Positions 50,311 to 60,079 are shown, counted from the first letter of the stretch. The stretch is DNA of 64,000 bases from Diplonema papillatum (GCA_030068145.1 JAPJBO010000024.1:186001-250000), one strand, 5' to 3'. The notes: generated by a model not told the origin, from the letters alone. Made by a program: numbers and translations.

Positions 50311-50720
50311 CGCCGTCTTCCCGACCTTCGCTGCTGAAGTCGATGTCGATGTTGCGGGTCCTCGCTCGCCTTCCGCTGCTTCCGGCAGAACGAGCACCAC
50401 GCTCTCACGCTTCGCCTGTCTCGGCGCTGACGCGGGGCCCTCCGGCTCCGCTTTCCTCTTCTTCGTCGTTGATTCTTCTCCTCTCGCCACGGCCGCCCGG
50501 TGGTGCCCTTTCCTGCAGCAGTGCCCGCGTCTCCTACTCCTCAGGTCGGCGTGTTTCTTGCAGCTGTCGCACGTCGGCATCTCATGGTCGAGACATCGGT
50601 GGTGATGGTTGCGACAGCATTCCGTTGTCGTCTTACATGTGGTGCACTGCGTCATCCGGTGCTCGGCACACATTTCCGCTCACCCCACTTTTCGTGTCGG
50701 GAAATCCCTTAAGGTCCTGT
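50290..50720 (-). CDS. Cys-His repeat protein, truncated at both ends
   Basis: From ATG 50673 the frame reads 'CAEHRMTQCTTCKTTTECC' + 'RNHHH', then 'CLDHEMPTCDSCKKHADL...HCCRKGHH', the second and third Cys-His units. The basic linker of the 34.5-kb protein follows as far as 'SAAKVGKTA', where the frame passes into the RT relic ('FGPGDPTG...') and stops at 50230. The upstream sequence 'GACACGAAAAGTGGGGTGAG' is shared with 35285-35310, so the first unit was removed by an internal deletion. Confidence 0.6.
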
Positions 50721-50764
50721 TTGGCAGTTGAGAAACCACACGAGCTAAGAGTGGTCCACACATG

Positions 50765-50935
50765 ATAAAGGGGGGGCGGAATTATTTTTGCCCAAATTTT
50801 CCGTCGCGCCTTCGGCGCGATGTTGCTAAAAATAACGCTAAAAATGTTGTTGTAAGCACGGCGGTGCAGTAGCAGATACACCAAAACCGTGGACCTATTA
50901 TCATAGGAAAATAGGTCCACCCCTTCAGCTGCCTG
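50765..50935. repeat. Poly-G-ended element, related to 56456-57321
   Basis: 'GATAAAGGGGGGGCGGAA' on the left and 'CCTATTATCATAGGAAAATAGG' plus 'CCACCCCTTC' on the right. 'GCGCCTTCGGCGCGAT' inside matches 57150-57170 inverted. Confidence 0.5.
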
Positions 50936-50999
50936 ACTGTTTACGATTTTGACTGTTTTTGGAGCGCGTCCCCATAATACATCGCGTCCAATAATATTA

Positions 51000-51140
51000 T
51001 GGCACCCAACCCCACAGGGAACCCAGAAGCATTCGGAAAAAACCTTGAAAGCTTGATCCAGACTGGTTGAAAAACGCCCGCAAAATGTGTCGCCAAACTG
51101 ACGGGGTGACCCATAAAGGACCCAAGACGACCCCTCTTTT
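51000..51140 (+). repeat. Repeat Z, copy 2
   Basis: 'TGGCACCCAACCCCACAGGG', 'AACGCCCGCAAAATGTGTCG' and 'GACCCATAAAGGACCCAA' match 31860-32010. Confidence 0.75.
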
Positions 51141-51664
51141 GCCGAACGAAGTTGTGGAGATATGTCGGCCCCAAGATGCCGTACATCGGCGAAAACGGCA
51201 CCGAAACACCGCCCAAAACCACCCCATAGTAACAGTCGAAATCTGCAAACCCCGGAAGCCTTCAAACTAATACCCTGGCTCAGTTGCAAAAATAAAAAAG
51301 AAAATATCACACAAGCTTCAAATGCACCCTCGAAGGGCCTCGAGACCGCTAAGGAGGGGGCCGAACTTTTATGCTTGGATTTCGACCAAATAACTAGGGA
51401 AACGTTGAGAGCCTTTTGTGGTTTCTGGTTAAATGGATGAACCAGGGAAGGAACAAATCTGCACATATGTACGTTCAGGATGATCGTGAACAAAGTTATG
51501 CTGAAACAAGGAAAGATGGCAGCAGAAGCTGCACCAGTCCTCTCCCAGATAGCACTGGGCGCTTACGAGCAGTGCATGGCGGGATTGCCGCGGCTGTTTT
51601 GAAATATGGGTGACCACGTCAGCAACGCCGGTGACCCGTCGTTTTGGCGCGGCTGTGATGCAAA

Positions 51665-52035
51665 ACGGAGCCAGTCGCCCAGCCAGTCGCCCAGCCAGCT
51701 GCCCAGCCAGCTGCCCAGCCAGTCGCCCAGCCAGCTGCCCAGCCAGCTGCCCAGCCAGCTGCCCAGCCAGCTGCCCAGCCAGTCGCCCAGCCAGCTGCCC
51801 AGCCAGCTGCCCAGCCAGCTGCCCAGCCAGCTGCCCAGCCAGCTGCCCAGCCAGCTGCCCAGCCAGCTGCCCAGCCAGCTGCCCAGCCAGCTGCCCAGCC
51901 AGCTGCCCAGCCAGCTGCCCAGCCAGCTGCCCAGCCAGCTGCCCAGCCAGTCGCCCAGCCACCAGTCGCCCAGCCAGTCGCCCAGCCAGTCGCCCAGCCA
52001 GTCGCCCAGCCAGCTGCTCAGCCAGCCGCCAGGAC
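51665..52035. repeat. 12-bp minisatellite (CAGCTGCCCAGC)n, about 30 units
   Basis: Units CAGCTGCCCAGC and CAGTCGCCCAGC are arranged head to tail for about 365 bp, with the TCG variant concentrated at both ends. Because 12 is a multiple of 3, several frames stay open on both strands, giving (Pro-Ser-Gln-Leu)n and (Leu-Ala-Gly-Gln)n. I do not call a gene from them. Confidence 0.95.
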
Positions 52036-52423
52036 AACACCCTTGTGAGCTGGTGGCAGGGAAAGGCCGAGGCGAGCCATCCAGTGCATCAGCACGAAAC
52101 GCAAGGTCGCTTGCACATTGGCCCCTTGCCAAGATGAACATCACAGATGGTCAGAAAGTACTGGAGGTGTTGGCAAGGCCAGTGTCTTTACCTCGCCCGA
52201 AATGGGTCCAAAGGGCCGCGTGCAGCGCGAACCACAACCGCAGTTGGGCTTGCGCGCAGAAAACGGGAGTTCGGCTCAAGAAAACGTCAGCGTTGTGCAC
52301 CATCATTATAACAATAAAAAGTGACACCCCCTACTCCATACAACTTCTATCAAACTTCTATATTCAGCATTGTGGGTAACACCAGTAACTTACCGTCGAT
52401 TTCTTATTTTTTGTTGCTATTTT

Positions 52424-52580
52424 ATGCGTAACCCTTCTTTTCCGGAAGATAACGTTATCTTTTTTTTTCTCGCTGGAGCTTTTTTTCTCTCTATCTCTCT
52501 GGCTAGCAAAGCGATTATTGCGACCGACGCCACGACCACGCTCGTAATGAATGTGATCAAGGGCCCCCCACGTTGGGTGG
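52424..52580 (+). repeat. Dispersed repeat P, copy 2
   Basis: Closely matches 9903-10052 and is followed directly by repeat E (52640-52870). Confidence 0.85.
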
Positions 52581-52639
52581 TGGGGTGCAAAGGCCCACAG
52601 GGCAGGGGGGGATTGTGCTTGGACAACTAACAAAAAGTA

Positions 52640-52870
52640 TCCCAGCTCTCGGGGGGGAAAATCTTAGTTTCGTGTTCAGGCGCTACTTGCCTCTCATGTG
52701 TTTGATGCTAGCATCAAGTCTTCTTCGCGGAATGCAGAGTCTTATTTTCTGTTCTTTTCTTTCTTTCGTTGCCGACAACTTCTTTTTTCTCCTTCTACTT
52801 TCTTTACCATGGGGTTTTTGGACTTTCTGGTGCCGTAGAGTAGTTCTTCTTTCTCTATGCCGCCCACGTC
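52640..52870 (+). repeat. Repeat E, full copy 2
   Basis: Closely matches 48160-48375. It ends 'TACCATGGGGTTTTTGGACT', 'GTGCCGTAGAGTAGTTCTTC'. The ATG after a pyrimidine tract gives only a 9-codon frame here. Confidence 0.9.
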
Positions 52871-52876
52871 GATGTT

Positions 52877-52929
52877 CGTTTAGCATTGAGTTCTTTTAAG
52901 TACATGAACCACATGGATTAGCATGCACT
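52877..52929 (+). repeat. 53-bp direct repeat, left
   Basis: 'CGTTTAGCATTGAGTTCTTT' to 'CATGCACT'. It differs at two positions from 55036-55088. Confidence 0.9.
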
Positions 52930-52944
52930 GCCTTGAAAGTCAGG

Positions 52945-55029
52945 TTATCGGATGACGTCGTCACCTGCCATTGCGTCGTCAAGGTCGAGCATTTGTGGAG
53001 CTAGCGGGGTTTGGCTTTCTTGCGATTCCAGAGACTGAGTCGGCGAGTACGAGGGCGGGCACGTGTGCCCGTTTTTCACTTTCGAGGGCATTGGCGTGCC
53101 CGTGGTCCCCGGTCGTTTCTGAGAGCTGCTTGCCCTCGGAACCTTCTTCTTCCTTCGATGCACCCCTGAGTCGGGGGTGGTCGCCTTCGTCTTCTTCCGC
53201 TTGCGGCCGGCGATCGGGCCTTCCTTCGGGGTGCCAAGCACCCTCTTCTTCAGCGCTGGTCGTTCGCTGGTTCCTGGCGTTGGTGGCGGCCTCTTGGTCG
53301 CCCGTCCGGTTGCCGCCGTCTCCTTTTTCGTTGCCGCGAGCGGCGCTCGCGCCGCTCGCTTTCCTAATGGCGTCTCCCGCTGTACACCCACCTGGGTGGG
53401 TGAGGAGGGCCTCTTCTTCTTGTTGCGTCCGGGGGTTGACTGGACGTTCGGCTTGTTGGACTGGTGGTGGCCGCGGCTGCAACATGCCGCCGGTCGCCTC
53501 TGCGTCAGCGTAGGGAGCCTTTTGCACTCTTGGCAGGTTCCTCTGCCATGCGTGCGGCAGGCATGATGCCCGCTGCGGCAACACGCCGCCGCCGTCTTGC
53601 ACTCGCCGCACTTCGTCGTGCTGTGCTCTGTGCACACCGCGATCGGCTGCCCATCGTTCGCGTGGTGATGGTGCCGGCAGCACATCTCTACCGTGGGAAC
53701 GTCCCTTCGGACGAGTGCTCTGCACGCCTCACACTTCCCTTTGTGATGGGTCGCGCACGTGACGAGTGCCTTCTCTATACCGACACCCGGCATATGCACG
53801 GGGTCTGGGTGCAGTTGTGGTGGGGCAGGCAGGGCCCACCTCGCCGCTCTCCCGATCGTCCAGTCAGGGTACGTCGGGCACTGCGTCCCTACATCGCTTC
53901 CTTTCACTTGTTCCTCAAGTATCGTCCCCGTGTGTGCCTCGCGAAAGCGTGGCCTGGGCCGTATACCCGATATCCCCGTGATGCCCATGAACGACAGCGA
54001 CGTCGTCGGGCACACCCTCTCTCCTCTCATGCAGCTTCCCAGCCCTTGCTGTGCCGCCAGCTTGTCCAACGCGCTCATCATGCAGCGCAGGACGTTTCCC
54101 CGTTCTCTCACCCCCTTCGGCGCATTCCCGTGCAGCGGCATGCTGAGGCCCGAGAAGAGTTCAAAGTCGATCGCAAGCTCCAGCATTGACGCCTGCCCGT
54201 TCTCGGTCCATTGCATGTCCGACAGCCACGCTACCAACGCATAAAACGTCGGTAGTCCCCAGGTCTTGTTCCGTTCCCACGTCCATGCCGGGGCAATCCG
54301 CGCGAAGGGGTGGTCAAATTTCTCGGCAGGCATCGCATTCGCTCTCGACCAGGGGGTCGTGGGGTTCCTGGCCACCCAGCCACGTGCTTCGAGCCCAGCC
54401 CGTTCCGCAAGGATTTCAGCCATCATCTCCTGGAGCCGCCTCGAGAATTGGGCATTCTCGGGTACTACCACACCGTGTTCCAGCGTGCATCTGGGCCAGT
54501 CGGCCCGGTTGGCTGCCATCAGCTCGGCATGTGCCTCTCGTCGCCGTATGTGCGAGTACGCTCCGCAGTCCCAGAATACGTGTTTCTCGTCCTCGGTGTC
54601 GCCGCTTCCACAGTGCTTGCAGCTGGGCGCCTGCGGCTCAGCTCCGGCCTGCCTCATCCGCGACGTGTACTCAGCCGTGTTCACCCCCCCCGCCAACGCT
54701 ACACGTATAAGCCTCGCGGTGTGCGCGGGACATTCACGCATCCTCCAGAAGGGGTTCGTCCGCTCCAGGTCGGCTCTCTGTATGCCCTCAAATCCCGGCC
54801 GCCTCGCCACCAGTCGGGACCACGTCTTCGCCCTCAAGTCCGCCCTAACTTCATGTCCCCTCTTCGAAGGTGCCGAGGTTAACGGGTCATATGTTGCACC
54901 ATTCCTCAGCGTGCGAGACAGGGGTCCGGGTCCCCATACGTGTCCACACTCCTCCATGCTCCTCATCGCCAGTCCAACTGGCCCCAGGGGTGGGTCCCCC
55001 TCGGCGTATCTTCCCCGGATGCTCTCCAT
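52945..55029 (-). CDS. LINE-related protein: post-RT zinc finger plus Cys-His module
   Basis: The CDS runs from ATG 55029 to TAA 52945, 694 codons, uninterrupted and GC-rich. There is no RT core. Residues about 95-155 end in 'CKHCGSGDTEDEKHVFWDC' (C-x2-C-x8-H-x4-C), the zinc-finger type that follows the RT domain in many non-LTR retrotransposons. A Trp-rich region follows to about 320. Residues about 425-521 hold three Cys-His units: 'CATHHKGKCEACRALV...MCCRHHHH', 'CTEHSTTKCGECKTAAACC' + 'RSGHH', 'CRTHGRGTCQECKRL...CCSRGHH'. A long Lys/Arg/Pro-rich tail ends 'DLDDAMAGDDVIR'. The ORF fills the space between two 53-bp direct repeats almost exactly. It may be a 5'-truncated LINE ORF2 or a captured, still open gene. 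It is the longest single open frame without an internal repeat in the window apart from the YR element. Confidence 0.75.
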   Translation of the reverse strand: MESIRGRYAEGDPPLGPVGLAMRSMEECGHVWGPGPLSRTLRNGATYDPLTSAPSKRGHEVRADLRAKTWSRLVARRPGFEGIQRADLERTNPFWRMRECPAHTARLIRVALAGGVNTAEYTSRMRQAGAEPQAPSCKHCGSGDTEDEKHVFWDCGAYSHIRRREAHAELMAANRADWPRCTLEHGVVVPENAQFSRRLQEMMAEILAERAGLEARGWVARNPTTPWSRANAMPAEKFDHPFARIAPAWTWERNKTWGLPTFYALVAWLSDMQWTENGQASMLELAIDFELFSGLSMPLHGNAPKGVRERGNVLRCMMSALDKLAAQQGLGSCMRGERVCPTTSLSFMGITGISGIRPRPRFREAHTGTILEEQVKGSDVGTQCPTYPDWTIGRAARWALPAPPQLHPDPVHMPGVGIEKALVTCATHHKGKCEACRALVRRDVPTVEMCCRHHHHANDGQPIAVCTEHSTTKCGECKTAAACCRSGHHACRTHGRGTCQECKRLPTLTQRRPAACCSRGHHQSNKPNVQSTPGRNKKKRPSSPTQVGVQRETPLGKRAARAPLAATKKETAATGRATKRPPPTPGTSERPALKKRVLGTPKEGPIAGRKRKKTKATTPDSGVHRRKKKVPRASSSQKRPGTTGTPMPSKVKNGHTCPPSYSPTQSLESQESQTPLAPQMLDLDDAMAGDDVIR

Positions 55030-55035
55030 CAGAGG

Positions 55036-55088
55036 CGTTTAGCATTGAGTTCTTTTAAGTACATGAACCACACGGATTAACATGCACT
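55036..55088 (+). repeat. 53-bp direct repeat, right
   Basis: Matches 52877-52929 except CACAC/CACAT and TTAAC/TTAGC. It starts 6 bp upstream of the ATG of the 694-codon ORF. Confidence 0.9.
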
Positions 55089-55629
55089 TCGTTTAGCAGC
55101 GGCTGCCGAATCATGCCGTGGCACCGTCCCTTTGTGCGTCTGCTTCGCAGAAAAAGTGTGGGAAAGGAGTCCAGGACTCCGTGGTTTGAAACCATGTGGT
55201 ATGGTTCCACTTCCTCCTTCCTTCGTCCGTTCTTCTTTAAAAAAAGGGGGTTTCAAAGTGTGTTGTGGCTCGAAACCAACCGCCACGGGGCACTACTTCC
55301 ACCAGGTGAAAGTGTTTACGCTTTCTCGAGAGGGGGGGGGGGGGGGGGGTCGTTGTTATTGGTGCTGGTTTTGAGGGATAAGGAAAAGGTAAGAAATCTT
55401 TTTGCGGTGGCCTCCGCCGGTCTGGTAGTTCGTGCTACCTTGTTCGGGGGGGAATATTTCTTGGGTTTGAAGAGCGCGTGGTGCTTGCATCACTGAGGCC
55501 AGGTTATTTAACCGCGGATTTAGTGAAGGATTGTTCAGGAACGGTCGCGAGCGAAACCCGACCACGTAACGACCATTTCACTGTGTTCTTTGTTTTGTGA
55601 TGCGAACATCACGAGGTGCTGTCCGAAGG

Positions 55630-55735
55630 AGAGGGGGGGAATCTTAGTTGAGTGTTCAGGCGGTATCGTCTGCCTCGCATGCATGTTCGATGCTACGGCA
55701 CCAAGTCTTCTTCCAACAATATGTTCATAGAATAA
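55630..55735 (+). repeat. Repeat E, partial
   Basis: 'AATCTTAGTTGAGTGTTCAG' and 'CCTCGCATGCATGTTCGATG' match E; the rest diverges. A 20-nt poly-G run lies upstream at 55331-55350. From 55089 to 55630 no gene is recognised. Confidence 0.6.
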
Positions 55736-55814
55736 CGCAAGTGGAGAAAAGTGGAGAGAGAAAGGGAGTAGAACTTCGGTAGGAAGGGTATAACCTTGAG
55801 GGGGGCGGGCGGCC

Positions 55815-55960
55815 TTACGTTCAGCATGCTGAACGTAATGATTTTCAGGACGTTAACTATCTCAGATTCTTCTTGTACACATTGCTGAATCAGTACGTGT
55901 ACACGTGCTGAAATCAGTACGTTCTCAGCACGTGCTATCTTATCTTTTCTGCAGATTCAT
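55815..55960. repeat. Palindrome cluster
   Basis: A perfect 24-bp palindrome (arm TTACGTTCAGCA) at 55815-55838 is followed by 'GTACACGTGCTGAAATCAGT' and 'TGCTGAATCAGTACGTGTAC'-type inverted words. Confidence 0.75.
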
Positions 55961-55974
55961 CTGGGGAATCAACC

Positions 55975-56090
55975 GCAGTACCGGGGATTCCGGTCGGCAG
56001 ATCCTGCTGTGGCTTACCACCGCGACACTGGAGGGCTGAGGCCGGAGAGGAGGCAGAGGCAAAGACATGCAACACTGGCAGGTGAGCCCC
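55975..56090 (+). repeat. Repeat Y, copy 2
   Basis: Matches 31625-31735 ('GGTCGGCAGATCCTGCTGTG', 'GGCCGGAGAGGAGGCAGAGG'). Confidence 0.75.
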
Positions 56091-56455
56091 CCGTGTTCTT
56101 AATTTCTTTTTTTTGCCTGACCCTAGTAGTCACCGTACGTACTAATTTTCAGTAAGTAGGTAGTAGGTCTATTCACCGAGCCGGATATATATTTTCCGTG
56201 CAGTGTTGGTCAAACTCGCTTTTATCGTTTAAGGCGAAGCCCAGCTCAAGTGCCAATGCATGACAGTGCCAGGTGGAGTTCCCGTATAGAGCAGCACATG
56301 ATCACTGCAGCAGCAGGACACAGACCTTCCGAAAGCTACAATCCGGAAAGCTGTTGGACCCATTAGTTGACTGCTGGACCCGTTGGGAACCCGTAGGCAT
56401 AGTTTGGTCAAACGATTCGCATTATCGCATGTTGTTCGCATTTGGGATTTTCAAC

Positions 56456-57321
56456 TAAAGGGGGGGTAGACCTACTATCCAGGGTGACCTATTATCCTAG
56501 GATAATAGGTCGACTGGTTTTGGAGATAAATTTAACTTTTTTAATTTTTCAGCGGCGAGTAAATTTTTTATGGAAGTGGGTCTACCCACCTGCTGTGAGT
56601 GTATCACCAGCATACCAAGTGAGAAGAAGTGTGGAAACAGTTTCTCAAGGCCGCGGTTTGGTGTAGTGTTTTGTGAACCAGCACACTCTGCCCCTGTGGG
56701 TGCGCTTTGCTTTGCTGGCGCTGTGAAGAGGACGGCTGAAGCGCCGGCTGGTGTGGACTAGTTTCTGTTGTCTCAGTGCACTCAGCATTGGTCGGACCCA
56801 GTGCAGGTGCAACTGGTGCAGATACGGCTGGTATGTCAACCTGTGGGTTGTTCGGTGGCACTTCTTCGTTGCATTCTACCGCATCCAGTGCAGGGAACGT
56901 CGGCCAGGCGGCAAAAGAACGGTCGTGGGAGTGCCTTGTGATATCGAAATCCCTCAGTTATGTTAGGGATGAAGCCAGAGGTGACAGAAAATTTTGCCAC
57001 AGGGAAGGGGGCTTGTGGCAGCCAAGCGTTCATAGCAATGTTGCTTTTCAATCCTTCGATGTTGGCTCCTAACCTAGACAAGCAGAATTGTCAAAGGGCA
57101 CCCACCAACACTCGACCGGACAGGTTGGTTTTACCAAACAATAATCAATATCGCGCCGAAGGCGCGAAGGAAAAATACACCACCCTGCAACAAAACCCTG
57201 GATAGCCCTTGGATAAGCATTGGATAAAGCCTGGATAATAGCAATTTTTAACGCCACTAGTTTTAATGTTCGCGGAATTCCCGGAAAAAAAACGGGTGGA
57301 TAATAGGTCTACCCCCCCTTT
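56456..57321. mobile_element. DNA element with AAGGGGGGGTAGACCTA ends
   Basis: 'AAGGGGGGGTAGACCTACTA' + 'TCC' at the left pairs with 'GGATAATAGGTCTACCCCCC' + 'CTT' at the right, and TA stands just outside both. Subterminal 'CCTATTATCCTAGGATAATAGG' is palindromic. No transposase is recognised: short frames at 56570-57080 lack motifs. It carries a degenerate LSU rRNA piece at 57072-57140. It is a non-autonomous element of the same end type as 41911-42043. Confidence 0.7.
57072..57140 (+). rRNA. Degenerate LSU rRNA shard inside a DNA element
   Basis: 'CTAGACAAGCAGAATTGTC' and 'GACAGGTTGGTTTTACC' match the LSU stretch at 24985-25065, but the middle is scrambled and shortened. Confidence 0.65.
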
Positions 57322-57532
57322 ATCGCATTTTTCATTCGCATTTTCGCACGATCAAAAAAAACCTGGGCCAAATATTGCCAAATACAGTATTAGGGACTAT
57401 CGCATACTATCGCACGCCGATTGTATGCGATAACCTTTGTGCAATAACGCGGTGATTATTATCGCATGCGAATCGGTTGCCCACTATGCCGAGAATAAAC
57501 CCTGCTGCGGTGTTTGTGCGCGCCACGTTCTT

Positions 57533-57582
57533 TGTCTCTGGTTTGAGACAAAGGGGTTTGTCTCTGGTTTGAGACAAAGGGG
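57533..57582. repeat. Two hairpin units TTTGTCTCTGGTTTGAGACAAA
   Basis: Tandem units of about 25 bp, each a stem TTTGTCTC/GAGACAAA with a short loop. Confidence 0.9.
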
Positions 57583-57609
57583 GGGAGGGGGGGGCCGGCA
57601 GTGAAGCTG

Positions 57610-58398
57610 GTAAACGTTGAGTAAACGCGTTTACTCCAAAATGAGTAAACGTAAACGTTTATAAACGGTAAACGTTTACGTTTACTGGCGGTAAACGTCT
57701 ACTCTCCTACAGAGCACAGTTAGACCATACTTGGCCTCCTGGCGCAACCCACGTTCCATCCGGCTGCCCATTTCTTTTATGGTGTTGTCAAGCATCACCC
57801 CACCGAGTTCTTGGTTGCCGGGCGTTGGGGGGGTGAACTCATCGTGTGCTGATAGCCCGCACAGGACTGAAACCATGGTCAGGAACGAACGACCAGTAGC
57901 CCTGTTAAACCCGATGGCTGGCTTCGTGGGCGTCCACTACAGTGGTCGCTCGAGTGAGGAATGACACCATATCCAGCTGCTTCGTCTTGGCTTTCTCATT
58001 TTTCTTCTGCTGCCTTCAGCTTGACGACGAAGGCGGGTGTGTTACCATCATGGGATCTTTTGGGGCGCAGCCGCCAATGCCGCTATCTTGGCGAGCAGGT
58101 GCTCAGCAGAGGCGGCGGAGAAGGCTTTATCGCAGAACTTGCAGGTTACCTTGCGCATCTTCGATCCGGGTACTTCCGTGAATGTCACCCTCCCAGTCGT
58201 CTCCTTTGCCATTTGCGACGAAAGGTCCGTCTGGATATTTTACTTAGTTGCCCCTCTTCCTTGATAGATTGCGTTTCCAGTGGATGCCGCCCTTGATACA
58301 GTAAACGCTAACACAACGTTTACTCAACGTTTACTCAACGTTTACTCCGAAATGAGTAAACGTAAACGTTTATAAACGGTAAACGTTTACCGTTTACC
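57610..58398 (-). mobile_element. hAT-like relic between GTAAACG arrays
   Basis: Arrays of 'GTAAACGTTTAC' words flank the relic. A 50-bp block beginning 'GTTTACTCC(A/G)AAATGAGTAA' is shared at about 57629-57680 and 58341-58394 in direct orientation. As the words are palindromic, they also act as inverted ends. Between them lies a broken minus-strand hAT-type coding region. Confidence 0.55.
57700..58230 (-). pseudogene. hAT transposase N-terminal region, frameshifted
   Basis: On the minus strand, 'RKVTCKFCDKAFSAASAEHL' looks like a BED-type zinc finger (C-x2-C, with one His lost). After a shift, 'IGFNRATGRSFL', 'FTPPTPGNQELGGVMLDN' and 'YGLTVLCRRVD' follow the order of the hAT region before the first catalytic Asp (Y.PPs...L.g.lLd...gtl..DGW). 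Several stops make it dead. Confidence 0.5.
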
Positions 58399-58408
58399 TG
58401 GAACACTG

Positions 58409-59638
58409 CCCTAGGGCTAAGTTGGATGGAAACGCCGTTTCTTTTAGTTTTTTCGAAATACGGAAACGGAAACGGAAACGGAAACGTTTCCGTTTCTTTT
58501 AAAAGAAACGCCGGAAGGCTCCTCATGCTGAGGATACCACTTCGCGGGTCCTTCTGTGTGTCCGTCGGGTGTCCGTTTCCAGCCAAATTTTGGCTTTCCT
58601 TTCAGAGTCCGGGATCACCTTCTTCTTTGATCTACCAGCGGGCACTTCTCTTCCTCCGTCTTCTGGCGGGCTCTCTGACTCTTCAGGGCCCTGGGCTGTT
58701 CTTCGACTTGGCTCGGCCCCTTCTTGTGTGTCGTCGCGGTCTCGTTTGTGCAGAGCAGTCGCTGATGCTCACCGTTTTCTTTCATCGGCAATCTGACACG
58801 AGCAAATAGGTAACCACAAGCTAATGATGCAGAATGTCGTCACATGCGGATGCTGAGGTTTTCTGACACCAGGTTCCACTCTTCTGTGCCTACCACTTCA
58901 TCCTCTGCTGCTTCCAACCCACGTTCTCATGTTTACTTGTATCGGCGGCCGTGCCGAGTGGGGCTTTTTGAATCTGCCGTCCTCTTCTGCACTGTCGGTG
59001 GGGTTCTTCCTGCCGTCGCTGTCTATGCTCCGACAAAACCGCCCGATGGTGCCCCTTCCGGTGACGGTTGCCACCCGTCGTCGTATGCAAGGTGCACAGT
59101 GGCAAGCGATGTTTAACGCAAACGTTACTGCGTGGCCATCGCTTTTCTGGCGGGTTCAACATTGCCCCGGCATACGTGTGCCCTTCTCACCTCCTGATCC
59201 AGAGCCTGTGGCGCGGCGGTGCTCCCGCTGTCCTGAACGACCGTATCTGTATAGCCTATTATTGGAAGCGGATGTGCTTTCCCGATTGTCTTCAGCGCGT
59301 TGGCCAACGGCCTCGCATAACAGAGCATCGTCGCCACAACAGCCATTGGTATAAAGAGCTGCAGACCTCAAAGTCATCACAACCGGATACGTGTGGTTGC
59401 GTCTGCTCCACGCGGTCGCAACTCTTATGCTTCTTTCCCCCCTCTTTTTCGGAGCCAGGTTTCCCACTGGATTGCGGGGTCCGCCGTTCGGAACACATTT
59501 CCGGTCGGACCTTCAGCCAGTATACTAGTGGCATACCAGCCGTTTCTTTTGAAAAGAAACGGCGTTTCCATCCGCCGCCAAAAAGAAGGAAACGGAAACG
59601 GAAACGTTTCCAACGTTTCCATCCTACATAGCCCTAGG
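58409..59638. mobile_element. TIR element with CCCTAGGGCTA ends
   Basis: 'CCTAGGGCTAAGTTGGATGG' + 'AAACG' at the left matches the reverse complement of the right end ('CGTTTCCATCCTACATAGCC' + 'CTAGG') with two mismatches. Inside both ends are 'GGAAACGGAAACG' arrays and 'GCCGTTTCTTTT' inverted words (58433-58444 and 59553-59566). The TAGGGCT-type tip resembles hAT ends. The G run after the right end prevents reading a target duplication. Confidence 0.6.
58890..59162 (-). pseudogene. Degenerate Cys-His copy inside the TIR element
   Basis: 'CVKHRLPLCTLHTTTGGNRH' + 'RKGHHRAVL' keeps CxxH-x4-C and the final GHH of the second Cys-His unit, but the CxxC and CC pairs are lost. 'SEHRQRRQEEPHRQCRR' may be a shifted basic tail. 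It is probably a decayed member of the family. Confidence 0.4.
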
Positions 59639-60079
59639 GGGGGGGGGGGGGGGGGGGCGGAGTTGCAAGCGCGTTGTTTAAATGCATGGTAGAGCTCAAG
59701 CCAGAGCCCAGGCTGGAGTTGAAAAGGCAGTCAGAGATTTGTGTCGGGTATTTTCAATAAAACAAACGACGACGACTTTCGTTTGGAATTGACTTCGTGT
59801 ATATGCCCCGAGAAAATTCCTGGTAGCAAACGACGCGTATACGTGTCGTGCGTCCTTCGGTGGTTAACTTGCTTACGGTGAGAAGTATGAGAGTGAAAAC
59901 GACAGCTTTGGTGATTGTACACAGTGCTCCTGCTGAGAAAATAACTGGCTTTTCTTTCTTTTTTGATGCTCGTTCTACTTTCAGCGTCGTAAGATGTCAG
60001 GTTCGATGAATGCTATGGATCGTGCGAAGACTCCGCTTTCGATTTTCCCACTTTTTCTTTTTCTTTCTAGGGTCGCTGG

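Noticed and set aside
49547..50605. 352-codon plus-strand frame
   Set aside because: It spans the tail of one Cys-His copy, the antisense of the RT relic and the antisense of another Cys-His copy, so it is a chance frame.
51606..52379. 257-codon plus-strand frame with (PSQL)n, and 203-codon minus-strand frame with (LAGQ)n
   Set aside because: Both exist only because the 12-bp minisatellite has a period divisible by three; the flanking parts show no domain.
53177..54882. Plus-strand frames of 120-258 codons opposite the 694-codon ORF
   Set aside because: They are shadow frames; the zinc-finger and Cys-His motifs are on the minus strand.
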